61,087 bases of DNA, from NCBI GenBank assembly GCA_030849075.1, contig JASAOO010003436.1, positions 1 to 61,087 on the forward strand, given 5' to 3'. Both the position numbers and the translations under genes were made by a program. Of the stretch, positions 40,801-52,753 are shown in pieces. The notes beneath the pieces were generated by a model that was given only the letters and a program-made list of their open reading frames with translations, searched no databases and was not told the DNA's origin. Position 1 is the first letter of the stretch. Each line of letters starts with the position of its first letter. This DNA comes from Zelonia costaricensis. Taxonomy: Eukaryota; Euglenozoa; Kinetoplastea; Trypanosomatida; Trypanosomatidae.

Positions 40801-41607
40801 ATGCGGGTCTCGCTGGTGCGGCGCTTCAGCGCGTACGTGCCGAGTGGGGCCACCACGCAGGTGAGTTCCGCGACGGCGTCCCCCTTCGCCGTCACACGAG
40901 CGTTCCGCCTCACAGAAGCCGCAGCCGCGGCCTCGGATGCGGCGCGCGGTGCGAAGGGCTTCTTCTACCTCCCACGCATCGACTACGACGTCGGCCGCGG
41001 CGTGGCACCGCTCATGACGAGGCGGCAGCTCGACGTGCAGTACAACATCTTCCACAAGGCCGCGGTCGAGCGGCTGAACGCGCACACGCTGGGCTCGGAG
41101 CTGGAGGGGCACAACCTGAACGTCGTGCTGCGCCAGTCCGCGTTTGACGCCACCCGTGCCGTGGTGCACGCCGCGGCGTCGGAGCACTTCAACTACTGCT
41201 TCTGGTACCGCTCCCTGCGTCCGTGGGGGACGGCGGTGCCGGCGCGGCTGCGTGAGGAGCTGCAGCTGCAGTACAGCCACAACGGCACCGTCGACGCCGT
41301 GGACGAGGTGAAGCGGCTCTTCTGCGTGACGGCCCTGTCGCAGCCGTCCCCTGGCGGCTGGGTGTACTTAGTGTGGACCGGCAAGGCGTTCGACGTGCTC
41401 GCCTTCCCGCACGGCACGTGTCCCATCAGCAGTGACCTGATTCCCCTGCTAGCGCTCAACACGCACGAGTCTGCACGCTGCTACGACTACCCGCTTGCCG
41501 CCGAGGAGGAGGAGGGGGACGAGGTGGAGCGGTACGTGTGCAACTTCTTCAAGACGTGCAACTGGGGGCTGGCGGAGCACTACTTCCTGCAGTCTGGCCG
41601 GGCCTAG
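40801..41607 (+). CDS. Fe-SOD-like mitoribosomal protein (mS42/mS43 type), catalytically dead, 268 aa
   Basis: The iron/manganese superoxide dismutase fold is evident from FYLPRIDYDVGRGVAPLMTR, YNIFHKAAVERLN, NYCFWYRSLRP, GGWVYLVW and NTHESARCYDY, in family order. Aligned by hand to E. coli Fe-SOD, the four metal ligands are replaced: His26 by Gln80, His73 by Tyr132, Asp156 by Asn220 and His160 by Ser224. No metal site remains, so it cannot be a superoxide dismutase. Mitochondrial small ribosomal subunits of trypanosomatids, like yeast, contain SOD-derived structural proteins mS42 and mS43; this is the best explanation. The first ~45 residues are Ala/Arg/Ser-rich, suiting a mitochondrial presequence. 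Whether it is mS42 or mS43 is not resolved. The C-terminus has an acidic insertion (AAEEEEGDEVE). Confidence 0.85.
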   Translation: MRVSLVRRFSAYVPSGATTQVSSATASPFAVTRAFRLTEAAAAASDAARGAKGFFYLPRIDYDVGRGVAPLMTRRQLDVQYNIFHKAAVERLNAHTLGSELEGHNLNVVLRQSAFDATRAVVHAAASEHFNYCFWYRSLRPWGTAVPARLREELQLQYSHNGTVDAVDEVKRLFCVTALSQPSPGGWVYLVWTGKAFDVLAFPHGTCPISSDLIPLLALNTHESARCYDYPLAAEEEEGDEVERYVCNFFKTCNWGLAEHYFLQSGRA

Positions 41608-42555
41608 ACTTCGTTGTACGCAGGGCGACTGGTTGCAGGGGGCGGGAGAATCGAGACGTGGACGAGGAGATGCAATGCTGCCTGATGAGCTCCCCATCGT
41701 CGCGCGCGTCTCTCTCTCTCTTTCGTCGCTTCACATGAGTGCGCGGGCGCGGGCGACTCCACACGTCTTCTTCTTTTCCACCTCCTGCCGCCTGGGTGCC
41801 GCTGGGCGGCAGCGCCGACGCGCCGGTGAAGGCGCGCGAGCCTCGCGCAGCCACGACCCGTCCGCTGTCACGCTCCAGCGTTGTGTGCCCGTTGAATCAC
41901 AAACGAAAAAAAAACAGCGAAAAACAAAACAAGAGAGATGCGTGACACCGCCGCGGGAATAGAAACGCGTGGTGCGAGGCAAGAATGCGCTTTGCAGCGC
42001 TGCGCAAGCAGACAGCGACTGCAGCGGTGGGTATCGCAGGACACCTCTCGGTGTGTATTGGCGATGCAAAACACTCCACTCGAGACGCCTCCGCCACGCT
42101 GAAACGGTGCGCTAGGGGCGGCAGCCTCTACAGCCGTTTTTCTTTAGTGCCCTTTCCTCCGCCTTCTTCGTGCACACTCGCTGCCGCGAATCTTGCGTAC
42201 CCTCTGCACTGATCGCTGCGCGTTGTCTGCTGCTGCGCGCGAGGCCTTTCCTGAGTCTCTCCTCTTGCGCTGCTTCGACTACAACTCCCCCCTCCCCCCT
42301 CCCCCCCGCTGCTCTCACGCTGCTTGGTTGTTCTGTCCCACTCCCGCCACCGCCTGCCTCGGTCGCGCTGCTTTCCTTCACCTTCCGCCGCCCCCCGGCC
42401 CCCCCACCCCCGAGCCGCAGCTCATCATTTGTGCCTCACCAGCTCTTTCCCGACTCTCTTCTCTCTTCCCTTCGCTCCTGCTTTTCCCGCCCTCGAGCCA
42501 CACATCGTCGACTGGAGCGCCAACCCCTCTTTTTTTTTTCTCGGACACTCGAGCC
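41608..42555. other. Intergenic spacer
   Basis: No gene seen. A-run at 41907-41914. The last ~300 nt (42250-42545) are a very long C/T-rich region ending in a T-run at 42531-42540, typical of splice-signal territory for the gene at 42556. Confidence 0.45.
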
Positions 42556-42885
42556 ATGCTGCCTCCAAAGGACGTGTACTCCGCCATCATCTCCAACGAG
42601 AGCGGCAAGGAGGTGACGGTGAGTGTGACGTACTCGAACAGAATCAACAACACCGACGACAAACTTGAACTCGTCATCCCTGCCGGTGGTAAGGCGACGG
42701 CAGGGAGGCGCTTCTTCGAGCGTTTCCCGACCACGTTTGTTGTTGTGATCAGTGCCGTGCACGTCAAAGGCGCACACGCGAAGCTGCAGGCCCCCTTTCC
42801 TGGCGTCCTGGGCCCGGTCGTGGACTACCAATTCACCATCAAGGAGAAGAGCGGCGAGGTGCAGCTTGAGGGGTCGACGGAATGA
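42556..42885 (+). CDS. Small beta-rich conserved hypothetical, first of a tandem pair, 109 aa
   Basis: Unrecognised. It begins MLPPKDVYSAIISNESGKEV and looks like a single all-beta domain: alternating hydrophobic strands (VTVSVTY, KLELVIPAG, TTFVVVISAVHV, YQFTIKEKSGEVQLEG) with turns rich in Gly/Asn/Asp. No signal peptide, membrane span or cysteine pattern. A diverged second copy lies at 44406-44753 with the same start (MLPP..VYS), the same KATAGRR/TATAGQR turn and the same APFPGV motif, so they are tandem paralogues. The shape suggests an immunoglobulin-like or lipid-binding beta sandwich. No function is assigned. Good codon bias and a very long pyrimidine tract upstream support the start. 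Confidence 0.8.
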   Translation: MLPPKDVYSAIISNESGKEVTVSVTYSNRINNTDDKLELVIPAGGKATAGRRFFERFPTTFVVVISAVHVKGAHAKLQAPFPGVLGPVVDYQFTIKEKSGEVQLEGSTE

Positions 42886-44405
42886 CGTAGAGGCGTTGCA
42901 GCCGTGGAGAAGCCGTCGTGGTGCGCACCCGCCGTCTGCGCGTGCGGCGGACTTGCATTGCTTCCGGTCTCTGCTGGACGTGACCGCGGCGGCGGCGGCG
43001 CAGGTGACGGTTGCTTGCCGCCCTCCACTCGCACTCGACTCGGCTTCTCCCGCGCATTCGCCGTGTTGATTTCTCTCTGCCGTGTCTTTTGTTTTTCGCT
43101 CCAGCTTGGCTAGTGCGCCGGCGTACCCCCGTCCCTCGGAGGCCGAATAAGGTGAAGGAGTGGCAGGGGCAGGTCGCCATGCGAAGTTCGGTCTCGCCAC
43201 ATCAGCACGCTGGAGTCTTCTTGTTTCCCGCCTTTCCACGTAGAGTAGCGGCGCGGCGCCTCTGCGCCCGCTTCTCCCAACGGCATCACGTGGTGCCCTT
43301 GCGAGCTTCCGCGTACTTTAGTAGGAGCGCGTATGCGTTCGCACGTGCCTCTTTTGGCCTTCTCCGAGTCTCCCGCTGCGCTCCCCGGGCACTTTCACCT
43401 GCCTTGCTCTCTTTTTTTTGTTTCGCGACTGCCTTGTCTTCAGAAGTCCTTGTGTCCTTGCGGTTCGACATTCACGCACGTGTCCACGCCTCCGCTGCTG
43501 CCTCTCTCCCTCGACGCCCGCGTTCGACATTCCTGTCGACAGCTTCTACACGTGTATGCCTCTCAGGTGGGCAGCAGCGGTGCTGACCGTCTTCGCCACT
43601 CCCCACCAGTTCTCGCCGACCTTTTTTTTTTGAGTCTTCACTATCTTCTCGCTTTCTTTTCGCAATACGTGCGTGCGTGTGTATGTGTGCTCATCTTCAC
43701 CGCCGCGCAAGCTCTCATGCGTGCGAGTGGCCCTCCCACCTGGCCACTATCCAGAATACTCGAGTAGATTCATGCACGCATTCGAAACAGCAACAAAAAA
43801 AGAATCAACAGATGCAACAAGAGCCAACCAGCTGGGTTGACGTGACACAAGTAGACGAAATCAGTGATCGCCACACACGTCACTCTTGTCGAGAGCGGAA
43901 GAAGGACAAACCGTACGAGGGCAGTTGTGTGTTTAAGCCCTCAGGTGCGGCTCACCGCTGCTGGAAACGTCGTTCTGCCTCCTTCCTATCCCCCACAGAC
44001 GCACGCACCGAGGGGCGTGGCCGGGGGGAGGACGCGGCTCGCACCGCTGAGGTGTCTGCTCAGACGTGAGACGAAGTGAGCTCACCACTTCCACCTCGCG
44101 TGGCTGCTGCGTTCTCTCACTCTACTCCCCCTCTCTCTCTTCCTGGCGTTGCTTCCTGCCCCGGCTTTTGGAAACCATGCGCACTTCATAAGACGCGATC
44201 CCGTTTGTATTGCGTGACGACCACCCACCGCCACACCGCCGTCCAGCTACTCCGCGCTCTACAGTCAGTCCAACCCTCTCCCACCCCATTTCCTCTCTTC
44301 TGCCTTCACAGCTCACAGAAAAAAAAAAAGAAACACACACAAAACGCAAACCAAAAGAAAACAAAGCCACATTGAGTTTGATAGCCACTCAAACTCACTT
44401 CAACC
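42886..44405. other. Spacer between the tandem paralogues
   Basis: No gene and no third copy seen. T-rich tracts at about 43408-43420 and 43621-43632, A-rich patch near 43795-43802. The C/T tract at about 44270-44309 ending AG 44310-44311 is a good acceptor for the second paralogue. An A-run at about 44319-44330 follows it. Confidence 0.45.
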
Positions 44406-44753
44406 ATGCTGCCGCCTCGCCACGTGTACTCGATCGTGCTGCGCAACCGCTCCGCCAAGCAGGTGGCGGTGACGGTAACGTACAAGGACGCCGACGGCAA
44501 CGCCGACGCCCGCAACTTCGACGTGCCGGCGCACGGGACGGCGACGGCGGGCCAGCGCTCCTACACCGGCGGCTCGGCCACTTACGTGATGGAGATCACC
44601 AAGGTGTCCCTGAACACCGTGACGCGGATGCGCCGTGCCCCGCCAAGCCTCGCTGCGCCGTTCCCGGGTGTCACCAGTCCGACGTCCGAGTATGAGGTGA
44701 GCATTGTGGAGAAGGACGGCTGGCTGAAGCTGGTGCCGAAGACCACTGCTTGA
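44406..44753 (+). CDS. Small beta-rich conserved hypothetical, second of a tandem pair, 115 aa
   Basis: Paralogue of the protein at 42556-42885. Shared landmarks in order: MLPPxxVYS, NxSxKxVxVxVTY, a central ATAGxR turn, APFPGVxxP and a final ...Y...IxEKxGxxxL. Overall similarity is modest, perhaps a third identical by eye, so the duplication is old or the pair has diverged in function. Differences include a more basic middle (TVTRMRRAPPSL) and a shorter first loop. Both appear to be complete single domains without signal or anchor, hence probably cytosolic. The same 1.5-kb spacing with separate splice signals means each is an independent mature mRNA. Function unknown. Confidence 0.8.
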   Translation: MLPPRHVYSIVLRNRSAKQVAVTVTYKDADGNADARNFDVPAHGTATAGQRSYTGGSATYVMEITKVSLNTVTRMRRAPPSLAAPFPGVTSPTSEYEVSIVEKDGWLKLVPKTTA

Positions 44754-46458
<1,705 letters not shown>

Positions 46459-47199
46459 ACAGACCGCTTCTCTGTGACGGGAACCGACACTGTCAAGAAG
46501 CCTTCTCAAGCCACGCAAAGGGACGGCCGCAACCTTCTCACTTGTGGGGTGCGACGAGGCGCGCACGGCACCGGTGAGGACGCATCGCTGCATAAGGGGC
46601 AGGAAGCGGGGCGGTGGATGGCGATGACAGTGAACATGTTCTCGCGTGTGCCGGAGGTGACTCAGGCCTCGCGTCGTGTGGAGTAGCACCCTCCTTGCGG
46701 TGCCCACTCCACGTCGTCTCTCTCTCTTGCTCTCGAGGCATGTCCCCCGTGCTCGACTGCCGTGGACACGAACAACAAACAAAAAGGGGCTGAGCGCGCG
46801 ACTTGAGCGTGTGCCAACTTTTACAGGAGTGCCCCCCCCCCCTGCCCTAACGCTTCCTCCCATCTGAGGCCTGGCCCCAGTGCACGTCGCTCGCTTGCCT
46901 GCAAATTTTGTTTGTCTGTCTTCGCCACTCACCCGCCGCGCTCTTCTGTGCTGCGCCGCGAGCCCCCCCGCCGTCCGGTCCCGTCCCGTCCTTCACTCTC
47001 CGTCTTTCGTGAGGCAGCCTCGTCTCCTTGCCTCTCCATCGAGTTTCTTTTTTTTTTTTCTTTGGCGAGAAGGCAAGGCGTCGGAGGGGTGCTGTCGAGC
47101 AGGGGAAAAAAGAGAAAACAAATAAAAAGAATGTGGTTTCTGTGAACTCATGGGCGAAAGTAAGCTTGACAAGAAAGCAACACACGACGAAAGCGAGCG

Positions 47200-47240
<41 letters not shown>

Positions 47241-47848
47241 ACTGAGTGCTGCGGACCGCCGTGAGAACCAGCTGGAGAGGGGCGCTTTGTCAGACGCACT
47301 TTCCTGAGGCGCTTCATGCATCACGAGGGAAAGGCGACGCTAGCGCTGCCCGCACAGACCTGCACACATTTGGGGAAGTCGGTGGGGTGGGGCCACGTGG
47401 CCTGGCGCGCCGAGGAAAGAGACGGGAGGTGCACCGGCCCGCAACCCCACGACGTCACTCATGAGGGCAAAAGGGACAGTCAGAGTGAGGCGCATTTTGC
47501 TCCCCCGTGGCTCACGTGGTGTTGTGAAAACGGTGATCACCCTGTCTCGGGTACACCTATGGTCGACAGCGGCATCGGTGCATCCCGACAGAAGCCGTGT
47601 CCTTGCAGGTGTGCGCATGCAGCGGCTCTCATCTCGTGCCGGCCATCTCGTCAACACACGCGGCCTCATTCACACTCGCTCTTGCACCTCCTCACTGCTG
47701 ACCTCTGCATCGCGTACACCTACACGCAAAAACAACAACAACAACTGTCGGCTACGCACCACCGCCGCAAGTACTCCGAGCATCCCTCTCCTCACCCTCA
47801 CCATCTCGAACACACACAGGGGCAGGCGCGCGAAGCACGAAGGCAAAC
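46459..47848. other. Intergenic spacer
   Basis: No gene seen. C-run at about 46831-46841, T-run at 47047-47060, long (AC)n at 47204-47236. About 47300-47560 is a balanced-composition island between simple sequences, without a coding frame I can support. C/T-rich 47640-47700 precedes the bL28m gene. Confidence 0.4.
47204..47236. repeat. (AC)n microsatellite
   Basis: Uninterrupted 33-nt AC run, the longest in the window. Confidence 0.95.
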
Positions 47849-48544
47849 ATGCTCCGTCAGTCTCCGGCGCGTCGCTTCTCGACGTTCGCGCTGAACCCGG
47901 AGACGTCGCGAGCGCCGCATGGGCCGCCGCGCGGTCTAATCAACCGCTACATCTCCATGGGCCTGCCCCCGTGGGCCGCGTGGTGCAACAAGGTCAACCG
48001 CCACTCCCTCTACCGCATGAGCAACGTGTCGCCGCGCTCCTTCCTGCCCAAGGCGCCGCACGAGATGGACGTCATCTGGATGAACGAGCGGGTGCGGGAG
48101 CGGGTGCGGACGTCGCGGCAGGTGCAGCACGTCTACCGCCAGCTCAAGTACCCACACGTCAAGACGGGCATACAGTACAGCGACACGCTGGACCACTGGG
48201 TGCAGGTGCCCATGGTCGAGGCGGCCATGTTCGAGGTCGAGAAGGACGGCGGCTTCGACAACTTCATCCTGAAGCGGTCCGGCCCCGAGCTGCGGTCCAC
48301 CTACGGCGAGCGCATTCGTCGCCACCTGCTCGTGCGACAGAAGGAGATCCAGAAGAACTTCGTGCTAGACCAGCAGGCGCAGAGCCTCGCCGGCGTGGCC
48401 CAGGCGGAGCTGCGGCAGGTGCGGAGCGAGGCGGAGCTCGACGCTGTCCTCGCCAAGTACGGCATGGACGCCGAGGAGTTCAAGCGGCACATGGCGAAGC
48501 ACGTGATGGAGCAGCGGAAGGCCGCTGCGGGGGCACGCGCATGA
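47849..48544 (+). CDS. Mitochondrial ribosomal protein bL28m, 231 aa
   Basis: Component of the mitochondrial large ribosomal subunit. The N-terminus (MLRQSPARRFSTFALNPETS) is an Arg/Ser-rich presequence with no acids in the first 16 residues. The core NVSPRSFLPKAPHEMDVIWM and the segment GGFDNFILKRSGPELRSTYG followed by ERIRRHLLVRQKEIQ resemble the mitochondrial L28 family, in which GG(F/L)DNY(I/L)L...L.S..G...(K/R) is characteristic. The C-terminal ~60 residues are a charged helix (RSEAELDAVLAKYGMDAEEF) ending Ala-rich. At 231 residues it is longer than bacterial L28 (~78), as expected for a mitoribosomal version. Start 47849 is the first ATG after the pyrimidine-rich leader. Confidence in the coding call is higher than in the precise family. 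Confidence 0.75.
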   Translation: MLRQSPARRFSTFALNPETSRAPHGPPRGLINRYISMGLPPWAAWCNKVNRHSLYRMSNVSPRSFLPKAPHEMDVIWMNERVRERVRTSRQVQHVYRQLKYPHVKTGIQYSDTLDHWVQVPMVEAAMFEVEKDGGFDNFILKRSGPELRSTYGERIRRHLLVRQKEIQKNFVLDQQAQSLAGVAQAELRQVRSEAELDAVLAKYGMDAEEFKRHMAKHVMEQRKAAAGARA

Positions 48545-49352
48545 GGTGCGCCTGCTCGTTTCGGAGGTGGTCGTGAGAGGTGCGGGCACCGTGTTGTCCG
48601 CTTGAGTTGATGGCTGAGGGAGGCGTTCGGGTCCTTCACACGCCTCCGTCGTGACGCTTTCCATTACAGACCAACTATCAGGAAAGCAAATCGAGCACCA
48701 GAGGTGGTTGGCCGAGAGCGTCTTCTTTACACGTGAACTGCTGCACCGCTTTAGTCGAGACGGAGAAAGAGGGCACAGTGCGTGTGGGGCCCATCTTTCT
48801 GCGGCCTCCCTTCCCCCTCTCTGCATCTGATGGCAGAGAGGGGGAAGGGAGGGGGGGGGAAGTGGGGGCGCGGTGCGAGCGGCCGCGGACACACTCGTGA
48901 AGTGGAGGCACCTCTTCTCTGCCGCTCTGCATGTCTCTCTCTCTGCCGTACTCGTGCCTTTTTGCTGTCCTCGGATGCATCTCCCGACCACCCCGTGCGC
49001 GTGCATCCACGCACACACGCTCACACACACACTCACAAACACATCAACAAACTCTTCCCCTCCCTCCAAAAACGGACGCTGCATGCGCAGTTGTGCTTTT
49101 CCGTCTTCGCCACCTCCTGGCACCCTTCCTTCTCTTTCCCCCTCCCCTCCCCTTAGCGTCGCCTCCACCCTTCCGTCGTCTAACTCCTTCCGTTTCCTTC
49201 AACGTGACGGTGACCTCATCGCCCGACCCCCCTCCACCCCCCGTTCTCACCAGCCGCCTTGCGCTCTTCTCCACGGTGCACACGCGCACCTCACCTCCCA
49301 TCCTGTTACGTTTCTCCGCCCCCACTCCACCCAACCGCATTGCACCGCAGCC
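48545..49352. other. Intergenic spacer
   Basis: No gene seen. C/T-rich and G-rich patches at 48800-48870 could pair as inverted pyrimidine/purine blocks. A pyrimidine-rich region 49105-49200 likely carries the splice signal for SGT. Confidence 0.45.
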
Positions 49353-50576
49353 ATGGAGGAGCGGGATCAGCCCATCACGGAGGACCACAGGAAGCTGGTC
49401 TTCTCCTTCATCCGGATGATGCGTCGGTCGCAGGTCGAGAATCCTGAGCGCGCCGAGGCGGTGGCGCAGATGCTCGGCGAGGAGTTCGGCGTCGACCCGG
49501 CCGGTAGCGGTGGCCTGTACGACACGGAGGTGGACGCGCTGGAGGCCTTCAAGACGGCCCTGCGCGAGCACGAGCGCCGCAGCGGCGCCGAGCAGGACGA
49601 GAAGTTTGTTGCCTTCGTCGACCTGCTGGAGAAGAAGGGCTACTTCAAGGGCGTGGAGAAGGGCTCGGACGAGTACGCGCAGCGCCTCGAGAAGGCCCGG
49701 GAGAAGTTCAACCAGCGCAACAACCCCTACGAGGGCCTCACGGCGGACCAGATCAAGAACAAGGGCAACGAGCTCATGAGCCAGGCCAAGTACAAGGAGG
49801 CCATCGCCTACTACACCAAGGCCATCGAGCTGGAGTCGGAGAACGCCATCTTCTTCGCCAACCGCGCCGCCGCCCACACGCACCTGAAGGACTACAACAA
49901 CGCCATCATCGACTGCGAGCGGGCCATCATCATCAACCCCGAGTACTCCAAGTCGTACTCGCGCCTCGGCACGGCGCTCTTCTACCAGGAGAACTACAGC
50001 CGCGCGGTGGACGCCTTCACGAAGGCCTGCGAGCTCGACCCCGACAACGCCACGTACAAGGAGGACCTCAATCGCGCCGAGGAGAAGGCGAAGGCGTCGG
50101 GCCTGACGACGACCGGTGCGGGCGCCGGCTTCCCCGGCGGCTTCCCGGGCATGGGCGGCGGCATGCCGGACATGAGTCAGTTTGCCAACATGATGAACAA
50201 CCCGCAGTTCATGGAGACGGCGCAGCGCATGATGCAGAACCCGGAGTTTAGTAGCCTCGTGGCGAACATGGCCGGTAAGTTCAGTGAGGGCGGCATGGAC
50301 CCGGCGGAGATGCAGCGCCTGGGGGCCAACATGGGCATGCGCAACGCGGACGCCGACGGCAACGTCGTGACGCCGTTCGGCAAGGTGAACCGCGCCGCGA
50401 TCGAGAAGCTGCAGGAGGAGGAGGTGCGCAAGAACCCGAAGCTGGCTGGCATCATGGCTGACGTGCAGGTCAACGGCTACGGCGCCTTCCAGAAGTACCT
50501 CGGCGACCCGGATGTCATGAACCTCATGATGAAGTTCCAGAACTTGATGTTCACGAACCCGAACGACAGCGCTTGA
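49353..50576 (+). CDS. SGT: SGT, small glutamine-rich TPR co-chaperone, 407 aa
   Basis: Cytosolic HSP70/HSP90 co-chaperone. Domains in order: N-terminal SGT dimerisation-type helices (1-70: LVFSFIRMMRRSQVENPERA), a linker, three TPRs at about 131-245, then a Gly/Met-rich segment (PGGFPGMGGGMPDMSQFANM) with NNPQF and NPEF repeats, and a C-terminal STI1/DP-like helical domain (KNPKLAGIMADVQVNGYGAF, then QKYLGDPDVMNLMMKFQNLM). Carboxylate-clamp residues that grip the EEVD tail are visible: Lys/Asn in IKNKGNELM, Asn in FANRAA, and Lys/Arg in SKSYSRLG. Unlike the human protein, the C-terminus is not strikingly Gln-rich. Leishmania SGT is known and reported essential. Start 49353 gives the family length; the frame is open upstream but through low-complexity leader. 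Confidence 0.95.
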   Translation: MEERDQPITEDHRKLVFSFIRMMRRSQVENPERAEAVAQMLGEEFGVDPAGSGGLYDTEVDALEAFKTALREHERRSGAEQDEKFVAFVDLLEKKGYFKGVEKGSDEYAQRLEKAREKFNQRNNPYEGLTADQIKNKGNELMSQAKYKEAIAYYTKAIELESENAIFFANRAAAHTHLKDYNNAIIDCERAIIINPEYSKSYSRLGTALFYQENYSRAVDAFTKACELDPDNATYKEDLNRAEEKAKASGLTTTGAGAGFPGGFPGMGGGMPDMSQFANMMNNPQFMETAQRMMQNPEFSSLVANMAGKFSEGGMDPAEMQRLGANMGMRNADADGNVVTPFGKVNRAAIEKLQEEEVRKNPKLAGIMADVQVNGYGAFQKYLGDPDVMNLMMKFQNLMFTNPNDSA

Positions 50577-51348
50577 GGAGGGCAGGCACTACTCTCGTTG
50601 TTGGCGATTGGCGACTCGTGAGGGCGCAGTACGGCTTGCAGCCTGGCTTTCCGAGAACTCCGTCGCCTCTGCGCGCGCGTTGAGTCTGTTGTTGTGTTTG
50701 CTTGTCCGCATCGGGATCGTGCCTGGTTTCTTGTTTCTCCGCATCAACCGAATCTGTGCGGGGATGTGTGTGTATGTGTGTGTGCAAAGTAGCGCTGCTG
50801 GAGCTGCTGTTCTCTCTGGCCTCTCTTGTTCTCTCTGTTGTCTCTTCCTTTCCGCACTGCGGCGGAGCAGCTTGGGGAAGAAGAGGATGGGATGCGTGTG
50901 TGAGTGTGCGTCTTTGCGTCTGTGAGCTGTGCCGCACGGCGCATGCCACGGCCTCCGTTTTCCTCCGTCTGTCCCACGCCTGATATGCGGAGTTTTCACC
51001 GCCATCTTCGCCTCCTCGTCCCCCCTGCCCCGCTGCGCAGTCAGTGCTAGGGGCGGGGTGGGGTGGGGTTGCGTTGGCCTGGGAGCGTGTACTCGCCTCG
51101 CACAATGCGCCCGTCTTCTCCGCGCTCGTTCTACTTCTTTCCTCTCCATCCTGCTCCTCTCCTCAGGCACGCGTTTTTTTGGGCGACTCGCAGCGCCGCT
51201 GGTTTTTCTTTGCCGTGGATCCGGGCGCTGCCCCCGTGTCGTAGGGAGGGGAGGGGGACGGAAGAGAGGCAGCGCGACGAGGAGCGGTTGCAGCGCGGCC
51301 GTACTTCAGGCCACACTCGTTCACGTCTGTGTACGCGTGCGTGTGTAT

Positions 51349-51369
51349 GTGTGTGTGTGTGTGTGTGTG
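51349..51369. repeat. (GT)n microsatellite, left arm of potential hairpin
   Basis: Uninterrupted 21-nt GT run. The CA run at 51457-51482 is its reverse complement. Confidence 0.95.
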
Positions 51370-51456
51370 GAGGCGAGGCGTGCTGGCCTTAAAACCTAAC
51401 TAAACTAGCTGTGGGCCGCCACCGTCCCCCTCCTCCAGCAACTGCACACGACGCAC

Positions 51457-51482
<26 letters not shown>
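51457..51482. repeat. (CA)n microsatellite, right arm of potential hairpin
   Basis: Uninterrupted 26-nt CA run, 87 nt downstream of the GT run at 51349-51369; a 21-bp stem could form in the transcript. Confidence 0.95.
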
Positions 51483-51487
<5 letters not shown>

Positions 51488-52753
51488 ACAGACGCACTCG
51501 AGGCGCACACTCGCACTGGCGCTGCGCCTCTCTTTTTTCACACGTGCGGTGGTGGAGGGAGTCGCGACGGCTTCATCACTTTCCCAGGCGCCGCCACGAC
51601 TCTCCCGTCGTCAACACCGGGCAACCGTGCTGATGTCGTGAAACTAACACGGCGTCGTCTGTCTCCTCGAGACGGTGGGGAGGAGGCCGTTGGGTTGTGG
51701 CGAATGGCGAGTTCACTGAGTGCTTGTTGTGAGTCCGTGAGTCGGAGCACCAGGACTGCGCGTGCGATGTGCGGCGATGTGCGGCGATCTCGCCCCACGA
51801 GTGCGATGCTGTTTCCTGCAACCAAGGGTGTACGCAAGATATCAAGGAGAACAAAACACTGGTACACACACATAAACACATACACACACACACTCAGAGC
51901 AAGGGGGCGGGTGCAATGGCAGGCACTTCACGCAGTGGGCGACCTCAGGCGTGCGTTCTCGTTCTTCGCCGTACCGCTGCCAGGAGCGGCCCCGAGGGCA
52001 GCAGGCCGTGACACAACGAGATGCAAAGGCCCGTGCGCTGCGCTTTGTCACCCGCTCGCAAGGCGGAGAGCAGTGGCTTTTGTACCGGTAATTCACCTCG
52101 GCGGGGCACCGTCCGTGAACAGTGGAGCCGCTTCGCCGCATCGAGGCACTGGACCGAGCTCAACTCGCGGACGTCCTCTCTCTCTCGCTCTCCTCCGAGC
52201 CCGTTGTGGACTGGCACAACGCGCGCACCCGCGCCGCGCAAGTTCGGCGCCCCCCCCCCCCGTATCGCTCGCTGCCGTTCTCTCTCATGCGCTCTCTCTC
52301 ACTCACATCTCCGCTGCCACGCCTTGGCTAAATGAACTTCTCTCCCCTTTTTGCACCATCACCGCCCGCCCCCCCCTCACCGCTCGTTCACAACCTTCAA
52401 CGGGGCATCGTGCATCTCTTGAAACGGCGCAGTACGAGCGTCTCGCACTGCTCCAGCGCGTCGTGATCCGCGGCTGGCCACCTCATTGACGCACCCGCCG
52501 GTGCTTGTGTGTTCCCGTGCAGCCGATCGTATCGGTGTGTATGTGTGTGTGTTGTTCAGCTTTAGCTTCTCTTTTGCTCTCCTCTCCCGGCCCTTGAGCG
52601 CGCGCGCGACTGCCCGCGTTGCGCCGCACCTCCTTCCCTTCACGGGTGCCCGTCTCCCGCGCTGAGGGTGGCTACACTCTATTGTGCTACCTCTTGTAGA
52701 CTCGTTACTTCCAACCGGACTACAACTCCTCCCCCCCTTCTGTGTGTTGCATC

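Larger units (their letters stand above)
50577..52753. other. Long intergenic spacer (2.2 kb)
   Basis: No gene I can support, including the frame 51638-52489, which is Arg/Ala/Thr-rich and crosses CA repeats. It contains (GT)n at 51349-51369 and (CA)n at 51457-51482, which are complementary in RNA. C/T-rich blocks at about 52170-52330 and 52565-52600 are candidate splice signals for the next gene. Confidence 0.45.

Noticed and set aside
43011..43586. 191-codon + strand frame between the tandem paralogues
   Set aside because: Random-looking Arg/Ser/Phe composition across pyrimidine tracts; no similarity to the paralogues.
51638..52489. 283-codon + strand frame in the 2.2-kb spacer
   Set aside because: Arg/Ala/Thr-rich without domain-like pattern, encodes CA-repeat sequence (HINTYTHTL) and pyrimidine tracts; codon bias not gene-like.
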